Made by a program: the position numbers and the translations under genes. Shown one piece after another: positions 27,226 to 35,246 of a stretch of DNA of 64,000 nucleotides. The DNA comes from a virus. The stretch's first letter is position 1; every line of letters begins with the position of its first letter. The stretch is from positions 1 through 64,000 of IMG/VR virus record IMGVR_UViG_3300025853_008930; one strand, written 5' to 3'. The notes below the pieces were generated by a model. It worked only from the letters and a program-made list of their open reading frames with translations. It did not search any database and was not told where the DNA came from.

Positions 27226-27519
27226 TTATTCACCTATGAATACATCTAAACCTACAAAATCCCCGTCTATTTGTTTTTCATAGTTCCAAAAAATCTCACC
27301 GTTAAACTCATCTTCATCCGCATATCTCAATTTCCAACCTAACTCATTTAATTTTTTATTTAGTTTATCCCAATCTACATCTAAAGGAAACAACAAATCA
27401 ATATCTTTTGGGTCTTCCTTTTTACCAACCGAACCCACTATTTTAGGTTTAAAATATTCTAAATCTTTTAACAATTGATTAGCAATAGAGACATAATTTT
27501 TAAGAATATTTTTCCACAT
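27226..27519 (-). CDS. Tag-bearing minimal nucleotidyltransferase
   Basis: A 97-residue protein starting MWKNILKNYVSIAN. Residues about 27-48 (IVGSVGKKEDPKDIDLLFP) carry the hGS...DxDL signature of the nucleotidyltransferase superfamily, and VGLDVFIGE at the C-terminus supplies a third carboxylate. It is the length of minimal NTases such as MNT-type modules. With the shared tag at the N-terminus, it is a candidate packaged enzyme. The fold call is good; substrate unknown. Confidence 0.68.
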   Translation of the reverse strand: MWKNILKNYVSIANQLLKDLEYFKPKIVGSVGKKEDPKDIDLLFPLDVDWDKLNKKLNELGWKLRYADEDEFNGEIFWNYEKQIDGDFVGLDVFIGE

Positions 27520-27539
27520 ATTAATGCCCCCAAATATCC
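27505..27539. repeat. 35-bp direct repeat, copy 2 (carries start of the nucleotidyltransferase gene)
   Basis: Exact second copy of 27188-27222. It spans the true stop of the small membrane gene ending at 27521, its intergenic ribosome-binding site, and the ATG plus four codons of the tagged nucleotidyltransferase. This copy is probably the source, since here the DIWGH-stop segment is part of a real gene. Confidence 0.92.
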
Positions 27540-27721
27540 TTAGCCCTCTCTATAATCCAACCCATTATATTGATGTCAAAGACTCCCATGATATTACCTA
27601 TCAAAAACGATGATAAGGCCGCACAAGAACCCCAAAAATACATCTTCATTTTTATAAAGAACATATCTGCTGAATGCGCCCGACTTTGATTATACACATA
27701 GTCGGACTCACTAAAGCCCAT
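27521..27721 (-). CDS. Small membrane protein
   Basis: 66 residues from ATG 27721 (MGFSESDYVYNQSR). A hydrophobic span, MYFWGSCAALSSFLIGNIMG, lies in the middle and the tail ends RAKDIWGH. The frame is open to 27739. It lies between the capsid module and the tagged enzyme genes. Unknown function; membrane location likely. Confidence 0.5.
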   Translation of the reverse strand: MGFSESDYVYNQSRAHSADMFFIKMKMYFWGSCAALSSFLIGNIMGVFDINIMGWIIERAKDIWGH

Positions 27722-27750
27722 TATGTCGCCAAAGACCAATCAACCACAAC

Positions 27751-28158
27751 CTATTGTTGTATAGTCGCTAAGAATTCATTACCTATTGTATTGTCGTCGT
27801 ATTCTTCGTTAGCCATTACTCCGCCTCGCCATGATTCACGCCTTACTGTTCCGTATTGCTTCATGCTTTCTTGTAGTTTAGCCTTGATTTGTTCTTCCCT
27901 TTGTAGTCTTTGGAAGTGATTTTCTATTTGTCTGTCTAGTAACCTAATCTCAATCTTATCATTTAGTGATAGGTCAAACAATGCTTTCATAACCATTATT
28001 CCACCAACTGTAATAAGACCAAACAAAACAGAATGTGCTAATGCCGTATAAGGAAAGTTCATTCCATATGTAGAATAGAAATATACATTCGCTCCGCTAA
28101 CTGTTCCGACAAATAAAATTGTCATAATCAACCTTGTATCTTGACTTAGTGCCGCCAT
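27751..28158 (-). CDS. Two-helix membrane protein with charged tail
   Basis: A 135-residue protein with two hydrophobic segments (IMTILFVGTVSGANVYFY and ALAHSVLFGLITVGGIMVM) followed by a helical, charged tail (QIENHFQRLQREEQIKAKL). The layout recalls holins, but a soluble C-terminal coil of this length is unusual for that class. ATG 28158 follows a GAGG site. It lies after the capsid module. Membrane location is well supported; a lysis role is only a guess. Confidence 0.5.
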   Translation of the reverse strand: MAALSQDTRLIMTILFVGTVSGANVYFYSTYGMNFPYTALAHSVLFGLITVGGIMVMKALFDLSLNDKIEIRLLDRQIENHFQRLQREEQIKAKLQESMKQYGTVRRESWRGGVMANEEYDDNTIGNEFLATIQQ

Positions 28159-28167
28159 AATAAAACC

Positions 28168-28473
28168 TCAGTTGAACTCGACTGAAACATTGGCTGTAGA
28201 AATTCCTGCTTCTGTTACTTCCAAAAATATTCCGTTTCTACACAAAACACCATGCATATCGTATTCAAGATTGTAATGTCCTGTAACTGCATGATGTATT
28301 CTAGCAACTTCTGTTCCTGTGTTATCTGTTCCGTTGAAAACCTTAACTGTAACTGCCGCATTAGAAGCAATTGTGATTGCCGCATGAATGCTAATTAACT
28401 TAGCACCTTCATTGCTTACAACCGCACTTGCACCTAATACGCCACTACTTCTACAACCGCCTATGCCTGTCAT
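28168..28473 (-). CDS. Small beta-rich virion protein
   Basis: A 101-residue protein. After a short glycine-rich lead (MTGIGGCRSSG) it is mostly beta strand (KLISIHAAITIASNAAVTVKVF; GIFLEVTEAG; ANVSVEFN). It lies three genes after the major capsid gene, among similar small proteins, suggesting a capsid decoration or minor virion subunit. No family motif is seen. Confidence 0.5.
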   Translation of the reverse strand: MTGIGGCRSSGVLGASAVVSNEGAKLISIHAAITIASNAAVTVKVFNGTDNTGTEVARIHHAVTGHYNLEYDMHGVLCRNGIFLEVTEAGISTANVSVEFN

Positions 28474-28525
28474 ACTCTCACCTGTTCAATTGACGGAGAT
28501 AGACTCCACCTATTTAATGTAGCGA

Positions 28526-28870
28526 TTACTCTTTCTTTGTTTTAGAAGGAGTTTTTGCTTTTGGTTTAGGCTTTGGTTTAGGTTTAGGCTTAGGCTTCTC
28601 TTTCTTAGGGAGAAGTTCATCTGCTAATTGTTTAGCAGTTGAAATATCCTTACCTGTTTCCTTACAACCCATTAGAACAAGTTTTTCATTAAGTGCTAAT
28701 AACTCTTCACGGTCTTCTTCACCGAAAGTAAAGAAATAATTTGGGTCGGAAAGACGAAGGACAGCCCATTTTACCGAGACTGTCGCTTCTTCTTTCCTTG
28801 TTATTTCTTGCTTTGGTGTAATGTTAAGTCTACCGATTTTTGAATTATCAGATAATCTAACTGTTACCAA
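28526..28870 (-). CDS. Small virion-cluster protein with Lys-Pro repeat tail
   Basis: A 114-residue protein. TTG 28870 is the start that fits a GAGGTGG site. The core (KWAVLRLSDPNYFFTFGEED) is followed by a helix and then about seven KP dipeptides and a KTPSKTKKE end. Lys-Pro tails like this bind nucleic acid or act as flexible arms. It lies in the capsid operon; function unknown. Confidence 0.5.
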   Translation of the reverse strand: MVTVRLSDNSKIGRLNITPKQEITRKEEATVSVKWAVLRLSDPNYFFTFGEEDREELLALNEKLVLMGCKETGKDISTAKQLADELLPKKEKPKPKPKPKPKPKAKTPSKTKKE

Positions 28871-28880
28871 TCAAGCCACC

Positions 28881-29243
28881 TCAAAGGTTGCCCCAAACTC
28901 TTACTCTTACGCTCATGTCAGTAATATTTCCGGTAGCGGCCGCATTTGTTCCGTCGTTTGCTACAAAAACTAATGCAAATTGTGTGCTACTTTCATATTC
29001 ACCTGCGGAATTTACAGGATGGTTTCCTACTTCAACATAGGCTTGGTAAGTAGCAGAAAGACCGTTTCCGGTTATTGCTACACAATGAACTGTGCTTAGT
29101 CCGAAAGAACTAGCCTCTATTACTTCTCCACCGCTTGTTGCGTCTGTTACTCTAACATAACCATCAACTACATATTCATTACCGCTAACTTTAGGTCGTG
29201 TAATGCCATTATGGTCAGGTAATAATGCTACTGTATGTGTCAT
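28881..29243 (-). CDS. Putative capsid decoration protein
   Basis: A 120-residue beta-rich protein two genes after the major capsid gene. Segments (YVVDGYVRVTDATSGGEVIEAS; ATYQAYVEVGNHPVN; MSVRVRVWGNL) look like an Ig- or jelly-roll-type fold, as in many decoration proteins. ATG 29243 follows AGGTGATTAATA. Assignment is by position and composition. Confidence 0.45.
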   Translation of the reverse strand: MTHTVALLPDHNGITRPKVSGNEYVVDGYVRVTDATSGGEVIEASSFGLSTVHCVAITGNGLSATYQAYVEVGNHPVNSAGEYESSTQFALVFVANDGTNAAATGNITDMSVRVRVWGNL

Positions 29244-29254
29244 TATTAATCACC

Positions 29255-29518
29255 TTACTGTCCAATAGCCATGAAATAAACTACATCACCGCTAACACAA
29301 TGTATTGCTACATCACCACTTTCTAGTGGTAAATCTGCATTAACTACTGCTGTTGCCGCTTCTTCTGCACTTCCCTTGTGGGTAAATACAAGACTTTCAA
29401 CTAGTGATAGCCCAGTTTCAATGTTTCCATCGGTGCTATCCGAAGTAGTTTGACCACAAACTATCTTTCTGTTTCCTTCTAAATTCATTTCTAAATGTAT
29501 TACTGTTGCAAATGCCAT
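29255..29518 (-). CDS. Putative capsid decoration or stabilising protein
   Basis: An 87-residue beta-rich protein immediately after the major capsid gene (GLSLVESLVFTHKGSAEE; AIHCVSGDVVYFMAIGQ). A GGAGAGG site precedes ATG 29518. Head-stabilising proteins of the gpD or Soc type often sit here. No specific motif; moderate confidence from context only. Confidence 0.45.
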   Translation of the reverse strand: MAFATVIHLEMNLEGNRKIVCGQTTSDSTDGNIETGLSLVESLVFTHKGSAEEAATAVVNADLPLESGDVAIHCVSGDVVYFMAIGQ

Positions 29519-29540
29519 ATATATCCTCTCCTTTTTTTCC

Positions 29541-30878
29541 TCACTGTATGTTTGTTATCTTTCCTTGACCCTTGAAGAAGGAACATCCGACTTCACCAAT
29601 TGTTCGATACAAAGCCCTGTTACCTAGAGTTCCAACACCGAATGGGTTTCCATTGGCGATACCATCTTCAAAGTATTGTGTTGGTTTCATAACCGATAGC
29701 CACAAATGGTCTGTATCAAGGAATAGTAAATCACTTAGTTTTGTTGAAGCACTACCTGTTTGGCACATATCCTTAACAGGGATTAGTGGAATATCGTAGT
29801 ATGTTGCTACTCTAAATCCAACTTCTTGACCTTTAACTCCTCTAACACCGTTTACAGTTGGCACGACTTCTTTTCTGTCCATGAATCTTTCTTGGCTTTG
29901 TAGTAAGTCAGCAAGTGCTTGAATAGTATCATAACCTGTTAGAATAACCTTTGGAGAACCACCGGCTAGTCTTAGGTTTCTAATCATATCATTTAGTCTT
30001 GTTAGAGTTAGTGAACGAACATCTCCTGCCGCATATCCACTACCAAAGTCTACTTCTGCATCAAGGAAAGATGCCGCAGTAAATCTCTCACTACCGTAAA
30101 TCTTTCCTAGAGCGTTAGAAGCGGAAGTTGTATCAGTAGCGATAACTCCACCGTCAATTGCTAGTAGTTCTGCTCTTGAGGTAATAACCTTGTTTAGAGA
30201 AGTATAGTTGTTTCCGATATTTGGCATAGCGGATGATTCACCATAATGCTCTAGTGGCATAACCAACATTTTGTTTTGAACTTCAGCGTGATGCTTACCC
30301 ATATCTTCACGCATTTGCGCTCTAATATCGCCAATACCATCATCAATTTGTGCCATTTCCATAGCAAGTTCACTGAAATCAAATTGATGTGCAACTACTT
30401 TAGGACTCATGTTGAGTTGTGCATAAGTTGGTGCAATTGGGCCAAGTCCATCTTGTGCTGTTGAAAGTCCTGCATTTTCAGGAACACCACCAATCATATC
30501 TGCTCTTGGGCTATCCGAACCTAGTTCTGCTAAGTTTTCTGTTCCGCTTGCATCAACAGTAAACAAGTTACCGCTTCCACCGGCAGGTCGTGACTTTAGA
30601 ACTCTCCAACCACTAGAAGAATATGGCCTCTTTGAAATCATTGAAAGAGCATTAACTTCTCTATTCAACATTGACCATACTTTCTGTCCGTAAACAATGT
30701 TGTAAAGTGCTGATACATCACTAACAGCACTACCGGAGAATGATGGAGAACCATCATGTCCTGTGTGTATTCCACCAATAGCACCGGCTTGCTTCAAAAG
30801 AGCGTTACCGGCAGGTAGATTGTTTATTCCATATGTGCTTGCTTCTAAATCTGCGATTGTGTTAATATAACCTGTCAT
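29541..30878 (-). CDS. Major capsid protein (HK97-fold)
   Basis: A 445-residue protein directly after the protease-scaffold gene, the signature placement of the HK97-type capsid protein. The N-terminal part is flexible and Gly/Ser-rich (about 110 residues). A helix (LSMISKRPYSSSGWRVLKS), a central P-domain stretch (AEVQNKMLVMPLEHYGES) and the A-domain segment with NDMIRNLRLAGGSPKVILTG and GFRVATYYDIPLIPVKDM fit the fold. The strand-turn IPLIPVKDM near the C-terminus is frequent in such proteins. GGAGGAAT precedes ATG 30878. Strong by context, moderate by sequence. Confidence 0.8.
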   Translation of the reverse strand: MTGYINTIADLEASTYGINNLPAGNALLKQAGAIGGIHTGHDGSPSFSGSAVSDVSALYNIVYGQKVWSMLNREVNALSMISKRPYSSSGWRVLKSRPAGGSGNLFTVDASGTENLAELGSDSPRADMIGGVPENAGLSTAQDGLGPIAPTYAQLNMSPKVVAHQFDFSELAMEMAQIDDGIGDIRAQMREDMGKHHAEVQNKMLVMPLEHYGESSAMPNIGNNYTSLNKVITSRAELLAIDGGVIATDTTSASNALGKIYGSERFTAASFLDAEVDFGSGYAAGDVRSLTLTRLNDMIRNLRLAGGSPKVILTGYDTIQALADLLQSQERFMDRKEVVPTVNGVRGVKGQEVGFRVATYYDIPLIPVKDMCQTGSASTKLSDLLFLDTDHLWLSVMKPTQYFEDGIANGNPFGVGTLGNRALYRTIGEVGCSFFKGQGKITNIQ

Positions 30879-30879
30879 C

Positions 30880-31578
30880 TTAAATTCCTCCTACCATTTT
30901 GTGAATGTCCGACCAATCCATTTCAGCCATCTCATCCATACTTGGGAGTTTAATTGCGGATTCTTCTTGAGCCTTTAGGATAGTTTCCTTTTCTGCTGTC
31001 AAAGATTTCCTTAGTTGTGTAAATTCATCTTTAAGAGAAGCAATCTCGCTTTGTGCATCATAGTTTTGCTTTGCGATAACATTCTCTCTTGTTGAAACTT
31101 CTCTTGCGAATCTTGCTTCAAAAGACTTCTTTAGGTTGTCATAAGCAAGTGATTCAAGTTGTTCTTGTCGGAAAGCCTCATATGCTTTCTCAATGTTTCC
31201 AACTGACAAATCAAGAGTATCAAATTCTCCATTGTTAAATGCCTTTACAACAGGCATGTCGGATGAAGTTGGCTTACCGTTGTTAATAACAATACGGTCA
31301 GCAGGTTCTCCAATTTGGTTTCCTGCACCATCAAGAGTTCTCAAGTAAGCCTTTGCTTCTTCATCTTGGTATTCTCCCATTCCCTTCTCATCTTCTGCAT
31401 CCATGTCTTCTTCATCTTCTTTGTCCATGCCGTAGTCTCCTCTCTCCATGTCATCATCAGCCATTTCTGTTTCTTTCATACCCTTTTCATCAAGAGCCTC
31501 TTCTTCTTTACGAAGCGTATTTACTTCTTCTAGCAAAGTGTCTAGTTCTGCTAGGGCTTTTTCCAGTTTATCACTCAT
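30880..31578 (-). CDS. Possible separate scaffold from an internal start
   Basis: Within the protease-scaffold gene, ATG 31578 (MSDKLEKALAELDTLL) is preceded by a good GGAG at eight bases, while the surrounding frame continues unbroken. Translation from here would give a 232-residue free scaffold ending in the DWSDIHK motif, as with the nested scaffold Nu3 inside the lambda protease gene C. It is inferred from the start signal alone. Confidence 0.45.
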   Translation of the reverse strand: MSDKLEKALAELDTLLEEVNTLRKEEEALDEKGMKETEMADDDMERGDYGMDKEDEEDMDAEDEKGMGEYQDEEAKAYLRTLDGAGNQIGEPADRIVINNGKPTSSDMPVVKAFNNGEFDTLDLSVGNIEKAYEAFRQEQLESLAYDNLKKSFEARFAREVSTRENVIAKQNYDAQSEIASLKDEFTQLRKSLTAEKETILKAQEESAIKLPSMDEMAEMDWSDIHKMVGGI

Positions 31579-32112
31579 ATTATTGTCTCCTTTATCTTGT
31601 TTCAAAATATCGAATCTCGCTTCGGGGTTAATTCCTTTTTCGCATATAGTAATTTCATGCAATTCTAACTTGCTGATTTCATTATACTCACCCAAGTTTT
31701 CATTACTTTTCTTTACTTTTTGGAGGGCTTGACCTCCTATGCTAAAAGACCTTAATGACCCTTTGCGAATGTTTCTGCCAACTTCTTTGGCTTTTTCTAT
31801 ATCATCTCGTAGTTTAATTACTACAAAGAAACCAACATCATCTACTTCAGATTTCCAAAGTCTACCTGTGCTGTCTCTATAAGAATCCACAACTTCTCCA
31901 ACTTGAACATTGGAATGGTTTGTCATGACATTTCTAAATTTAGAATCTTTCATGAACTTAACAACTGCTTCTTTCAAAGCAGATAGTGTAATTAAATCAT
32001 TTTGCTTATCAACAATTTCAATGCTAGCATAGCCGCCAATCATTAAGTCGTCACTTCTAGCCTTAAGGATGGTAAACCCATCATTCCTAGTTGCTAGAAC
32101 TGCCGATGCCAT
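30880..32112 (-). CDS. Prohead protease fused to scaffold
   Basis: A 410-residue protein. Residues about 20-165 carry the S78 prohead protease pattern: GGYASIEIVDKQNDLIT, the histidine region (MTNHSNVQVGEV), SFSIGGQAL with the catalytic serine, and LHEITICEKGINPEA. From about 180 on it is a charged coiled coil, the scaffold part, with an acidic patch (EDEEDMDAEDEKGMGEYQ). The C-terminus is MDWSDIHKMVGGI, related to the tag found at the start of many late proteins. ATG 32112 lies about 30 bases after a TATA box, so I prefer it to GTG 32154. The protease call is strong. Confidence 0.85.
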   Translation of the reverse strand: MASAVLATRNDGFTILKARSDDLMIGGYASIEIVDKQNDLITLSALKEAVVKFMKDSKFRNVMTNHSNVQVGEVVDSYRDSTGRLWKSEVDDVGFFVVIKLRDDIEKAKEVGRNIRKGSLRSFSIGGQALQKVKKSNENLGEYNEISKLELHEITICEKGINPEARFDILKQDKGDNNMSDKLEKALAELDTLLEEVNTLRKEEEALDEKGMKETEMADDDMERGDYGMDKEDEEDMDAEDEKGMGEYQDEEAKAYLRTLDGAGNQIGEPADRIVINNGKPTSSDMPVVKAFNNGEFDTLDLSVGNIEKAYEAFRQEQLESLAYDNLKKSFEARFAREVSTRENVIAKQNYDAQSEIASLKDEFTQLRKSLTAEKETILKAQEESAIKLPSMDEMAEMDWSDIHKMVGGI

Positions 32113-32136
32113 TTCGCTCAAAGGGAAAAAATTTCC

Positions 32137-32152
32137 TTTTAATATATAATAC
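32137..32152 (-). promoter_or_regulatory. TATA box upstream of the capsid operon
   Basis: The minus strand reads TATTATATATTAAAAGG here, ending about 25 bases ahead of ATG 32112, archaeal promoter spacing. It falls in the only sizeable A+T-rich gap between the ligase gene and the protease, so the head genes may have their own promoter. Confidence 0.5.
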
Positions 32153-32171
32153 ACACGGTTATTTTAAACAA

Positions 32172-34721
32172 TTAATCCTCTTTTGGAGGTAATTCAAGAC
32201 TACTATATTTATCTTCATAAATATTCCATAATCCTTTATCAGCATCAGTATCAGCAGGTTTTTGTTCATAGCCTGTCCATGCTAGCCACATTTTCTTTCC
32301 TTTAACTTCAAGCATTCTAACATGAAGTTTAGTTTCAAACTTATTACCCTCTAAGAAATATTCGTGATAGCCTTCCTTTTGAACACCTAACTTAACATCA
32401 CCACTATCAATCAATTTACGCTTGGATATGTTCTTAGCAACAATAGCAGGGAACTTCCCTGCCTTGCCAAATAGTTCAAAGACATCATCTTGTGAATCTA
32501 ATCTAACCATCCAATTAATGCTTTCATCACCTAACTTCATTACTATGTTTAGGCTATCGTCGTCTCTAAGATATATTTTAAACTCGCCACTTCTGTATTT
32601 TTCAGGTGTCTCATATTCTTTCTTGATAGTGTCCATTAATATCTTATCATGCTCGGCAAACAACTTTTTTGTTTTAGCATCAAAGGATATTCCATCTCTA
32701 TTTTCAAACCAATCCTTAACTCTACTTTCTTTGCTTTCTAATATATCTTGATATTCTTTTTTATTATTCTTTACCAAAAAGTTGTGAACTTCTTTAGGAG
32801 TCTTTGCTCCTTTCTCTTTCAAGTAATTAAATATAGCAACAGTAAGTTTAGATTGTTTCGTTTTCATTATCTCTTCTGCTTGTTCTTTCCACAAGTCTAA
32901 ATCCATTAAGGCATTTTTAGCCATTAGATTATCTTGCTCAAAGCCATAGATAGTAAAACCATCCATATCGCTCTTAATTATAATGCTAGCCTCACCGTGA
33001 ATATGGTCAGTAATTACAATGCCTTTCTCTACTTCTTCTACATTATATTTGAGAGACTTGTCAGTATCATTGATTAGCATTTGTAATGTAACTAATTTAT
33101 CCGGTGTTTTACTTTCTGCAATCTCAGTTATCTTTGCGGAATAAACTACAGGCTTACCCTTGACTTCTTTTACCTTATCAATAGAGACTCTAACTACTTC
33201 TCCAACATCTGCTGAAACTTTAGTGTTAGTAGCACTACCAACTTCAAGATAGTTTACTCCTTCTATCTTTTCATCTCCTTCTTCAACCGGCCCTGCCCCT
33301 AATTTGTAAGAAAAGTTAGAACCGTTTTTCTTTTTATCAAGAACAATTAAATCTAGTTCTACAAATGGTTTCCAACGAATCCACTTAGGATTCTTTTTCG
33401 TTCCCAAGAAATATGTAGATGTAGAATCTTTAATCATAGCCCCTTCTGCTGTTGGTATTTCCATAATTTTCTTAGCATATTCTTCAACATCTTTTAGGCT
33501 GTCTGCAACCCTAGTATCTTTTTTAGATGGGAATGTTAAGTCCTCACTAGAATGTATAGAATAGTTGTTAAACATTATTTGCATTCTATTTTGTAGCGTA
33601 TCTTCCATGAGGTTTTCTTCATTGTGTCTCATAATGTCAAACACATGAATTCTAACCTTGCCTTCTCTTTTTCCCTCTAAGTATTCTGCGGCTTCTTTTC
33701 TTTTAAGAGAATCTTCTCCGTCAAATAAAACTAAAGAAGCATCTAAGATACAATCACCAAAATGTTTTTTCTTTAGTTCCTCAACTGCTTCTTTACACTT
33801 TGATGTAATGTCTTTTCCTGTATAATCATAGACTTTTATATTCTTATCTATTTTATGTAATTGAATTCTAAAACCATCGTATTTTTCTTGAACATAAAAC
33901 TCACCACTAAATCCCTTTAGTTCGTTCATATCTTCTATTGTAAATATTCTATACATTGGTTTGTTAGGGATTATGAAATCACTTTGGGCTTTTTCTTCAT
34001 CGGACTTCTTTTCTTTTAGAATAACTTTATCGTCTTGTTCCTTATCTTTAGTGGCTTTTTCTTCATCCATATCTGTATCTATGTCTTCTAATTCAGCCCA
34101 CTCTTCTTTAGTGTTTTTAGATAAGAATATTAATTCTAACATATTCATAGCGGCTTTTACTTTAGCCTCTACTTTTTTAGAGTCTTTACCATCACCATAA
34201 TGTTCTATAATGTAAAGTGCAACATCATCTACTTCTAGGTCTAATCCCATAAGTCCTTCTGTGATGTCATCCGGTTTCATATCTTTAATTGAATATGCTT
34301 CTTTTGGTAGTGCTTTATCATCTTCTCTAATAGCATAATGAACAAACTTAATCATAAGTTCGGGTGATTCTAATAATGCTTCTAATACATTGCCTTTGAA
34401 TTTTTTAGCGAAGGGGTCACTAACTTCTTCCGAAGAATACCTAAGTGCCTTTATTGCTTCATACAATTTTTCAGCATTATTTGTGCTAACATCGGAGACA
34501 TCATCCGCCTCTAATAAGTCATCATCAATATAATCCTTGAGTTCATTTGAAAGAGCATCCGTCATTTCATATGCGTCTTTAATTCTATTTACTGCGTTTC
34601 TCCATTTAGAACCGTATTCCTTTGGGTCGGTTCTTGCTGAAAGATAAGCGACTCTCGTTCTTTCAAAGAGTCTTAGAATATCTGTGGATATTGACTTATC
34701 CTTCTCAATAAGGAGAGGCAT
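32172..34721 (-). CDS. ATP-dependent DNA ligase-like nucleotidyltransferase in the head operon
   Basis: An 849-residue protein with ligase motifs: motif I EKYDGFR near residue 285 (the lysine to be adenylated), motif III VFDIM, motif IV EGAMIKD and motif V WIRWKP. These lie in the central third. A region of about 260 residues with an acidic stretch (DIDTDMDEEKATKDKEQDD) precedes them, and about 400 residues follow the adenylation domain, partly the OB fold (VGEVVRVSIDKVKEVKG). Viral ligases usually sit with replication genes, so a place among head genes is odd; it may be packaged to seal the genome. The ligase call is strong. Confidence 0.82.
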   Translation of the reverse strand: MPLLIEKDKSISTDILRLFERTRVAYLSARTDPKEYGSKWRNAVNRIKDAYEMTDALSNELKDYIDDDLLEADDVSDVSTNNAEKLYEAIKALRYSSEEVSDPFAKKFKGNVLEALLESPELMIKFVHYAIREDDKALPKEAYSIKDMKPDDITEGLMGLDLEVDDVALYIIEHYGDGKDSKKVEAKVKAAMNMLELIFLSKNTKEEWAELEDIDTDMDEEKATKDKEQDDKVILKEKKSDEEKAQSDFIIPNKPMYRIFTIEDMNELKGFSGEFYVQEKYDGFRIQLHKIDKNIKVYDYTGKDITSKCKEAVEELKKKHFGDCILDASLVLFDGEDSLKRKEAAEYLEGKREGKVRIHVFDIMRHNEENLMEDTLQNRMQIMFNNYSIHSSEDLTFPSKKDTRVADSLKDVEEYAKKIMEIPTAEGAMIKDSTSTYFLGTKKNPKWIRWKPFVELDLIVLDKKKNGSNFSYKLGAGPVEEGDEKIEGVNYLEVGSATNTKVSADVGEVVRVSIDKVKEVKGKPVVYSAKITEIAESKTPDKLVTLQMLINDTDKSLKYNVEEVEKGIVITDHIHGEASIIIKSDMDGFTIYGFEQDNLMAKNALMDLDLWKEQAEEIMKTKQSKLTVAIFNYLKEKGAKTPKEVHNFLVKNNKKEYQDILESKESRVKDWFENRDGISFDAKTKKLFAEHDKILMDTIKKEYETPEKYRSGEFKIYLRDDDSLNIVMKLGDESINWMVRLDSQDDVFELFGKAGKFPAIVAKNISKRKLIDSGDVKLGVQKEGYHEYFLEGNKFETKLHVRMLEVKGKKMWLAWTGYEQKPADTDADKGLWNIYEDKYSSLELPPKED

Positions 34722-34727
34722 GTGGCA

Positions 34728-35246
34728 TCACTTTGTTATTGGCCCAACTCTATCTTTTTTGAGTCTTGGACTTGTTGGAGGAATGACTTTTATTTTTTCA
34801 ATAATATATCTTTCCGAACTACCATCTGCTGACTTGGCTATAATCTGTAATTTTGCATCAGCAATAAAACTAGGATTAGATGAGGAAGAAGATTCTTGTT
34901 TTACATCACCAAATCGGTTAGCAAGGGTTTCCGTAAGTTTATCCATAGAAAATGTTTTACCAATCAAGGATTTTCCAACTAATTGTAAACCCCCCTCATC
35001 TTGTTTCTTCAAACTCTCACCTGCTAAACCATAGCCTTCTTTCTTTTGAGTTTGATTAGTAATCTTAGAAGCGTCTTGCACCTTTGGCCTCTTAATCTTC
35101 TCAACTTCGGGGTCTGTATCTATTTCCAATACTTGAGTTGGCTCAATGTTCTTTCTTTGTTTTGCGCTTAATTCTTCCTTAGCCTTTCTTGCTTTTTCGA
35201 TAGCAAGACTAATTATTCTTTCTTCTTTTGTTACTCTTTCCGGCAC
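34728..35246 (-). CDS. Unknown head-operon protein (172 aa)
   Basis: A charged protein of 172 residues. GTG 35246 overlaps the preceding stop (TAGTG). The N-terminal helix (TKEERIISLAIEKARKAKEE) is followed by low-complexity Gln/Lys/Ser-rich sequence and a short beta region (SERYIIEKIKVIPP). No recognised family. It lies between the ligase and a small coiled-coil protein that shares the scaffold C-terminal motif. Confidence 0.45.
   Translation of the reverse strand: MPERVTKEERIISLAIEKARKAKEELSAKQRKNIEPTQVLEIDTDPEVEKIKRPKVQDASKITNQTQKKEGYGLAGESLKKQDEGGLQLVGKSLIGKTFSMDKLTETLANRFGDVKQESSSSSNPSFIADAKLQIIAKSADGSSERYIIEKIKVIPPTSPRLKKDRVGPITK

Noticed and set aside
28487-28525. GGAG/CTCC hairpin as a terminator
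   Set aside because: Only four base pairs and no T-run follows on the minus strand.
32112-32154. GTG 32154 as the start of the protease
   Set aside because: That part of the frame overlaps a TATA box; ATG 32112 has normal promoter spacing.
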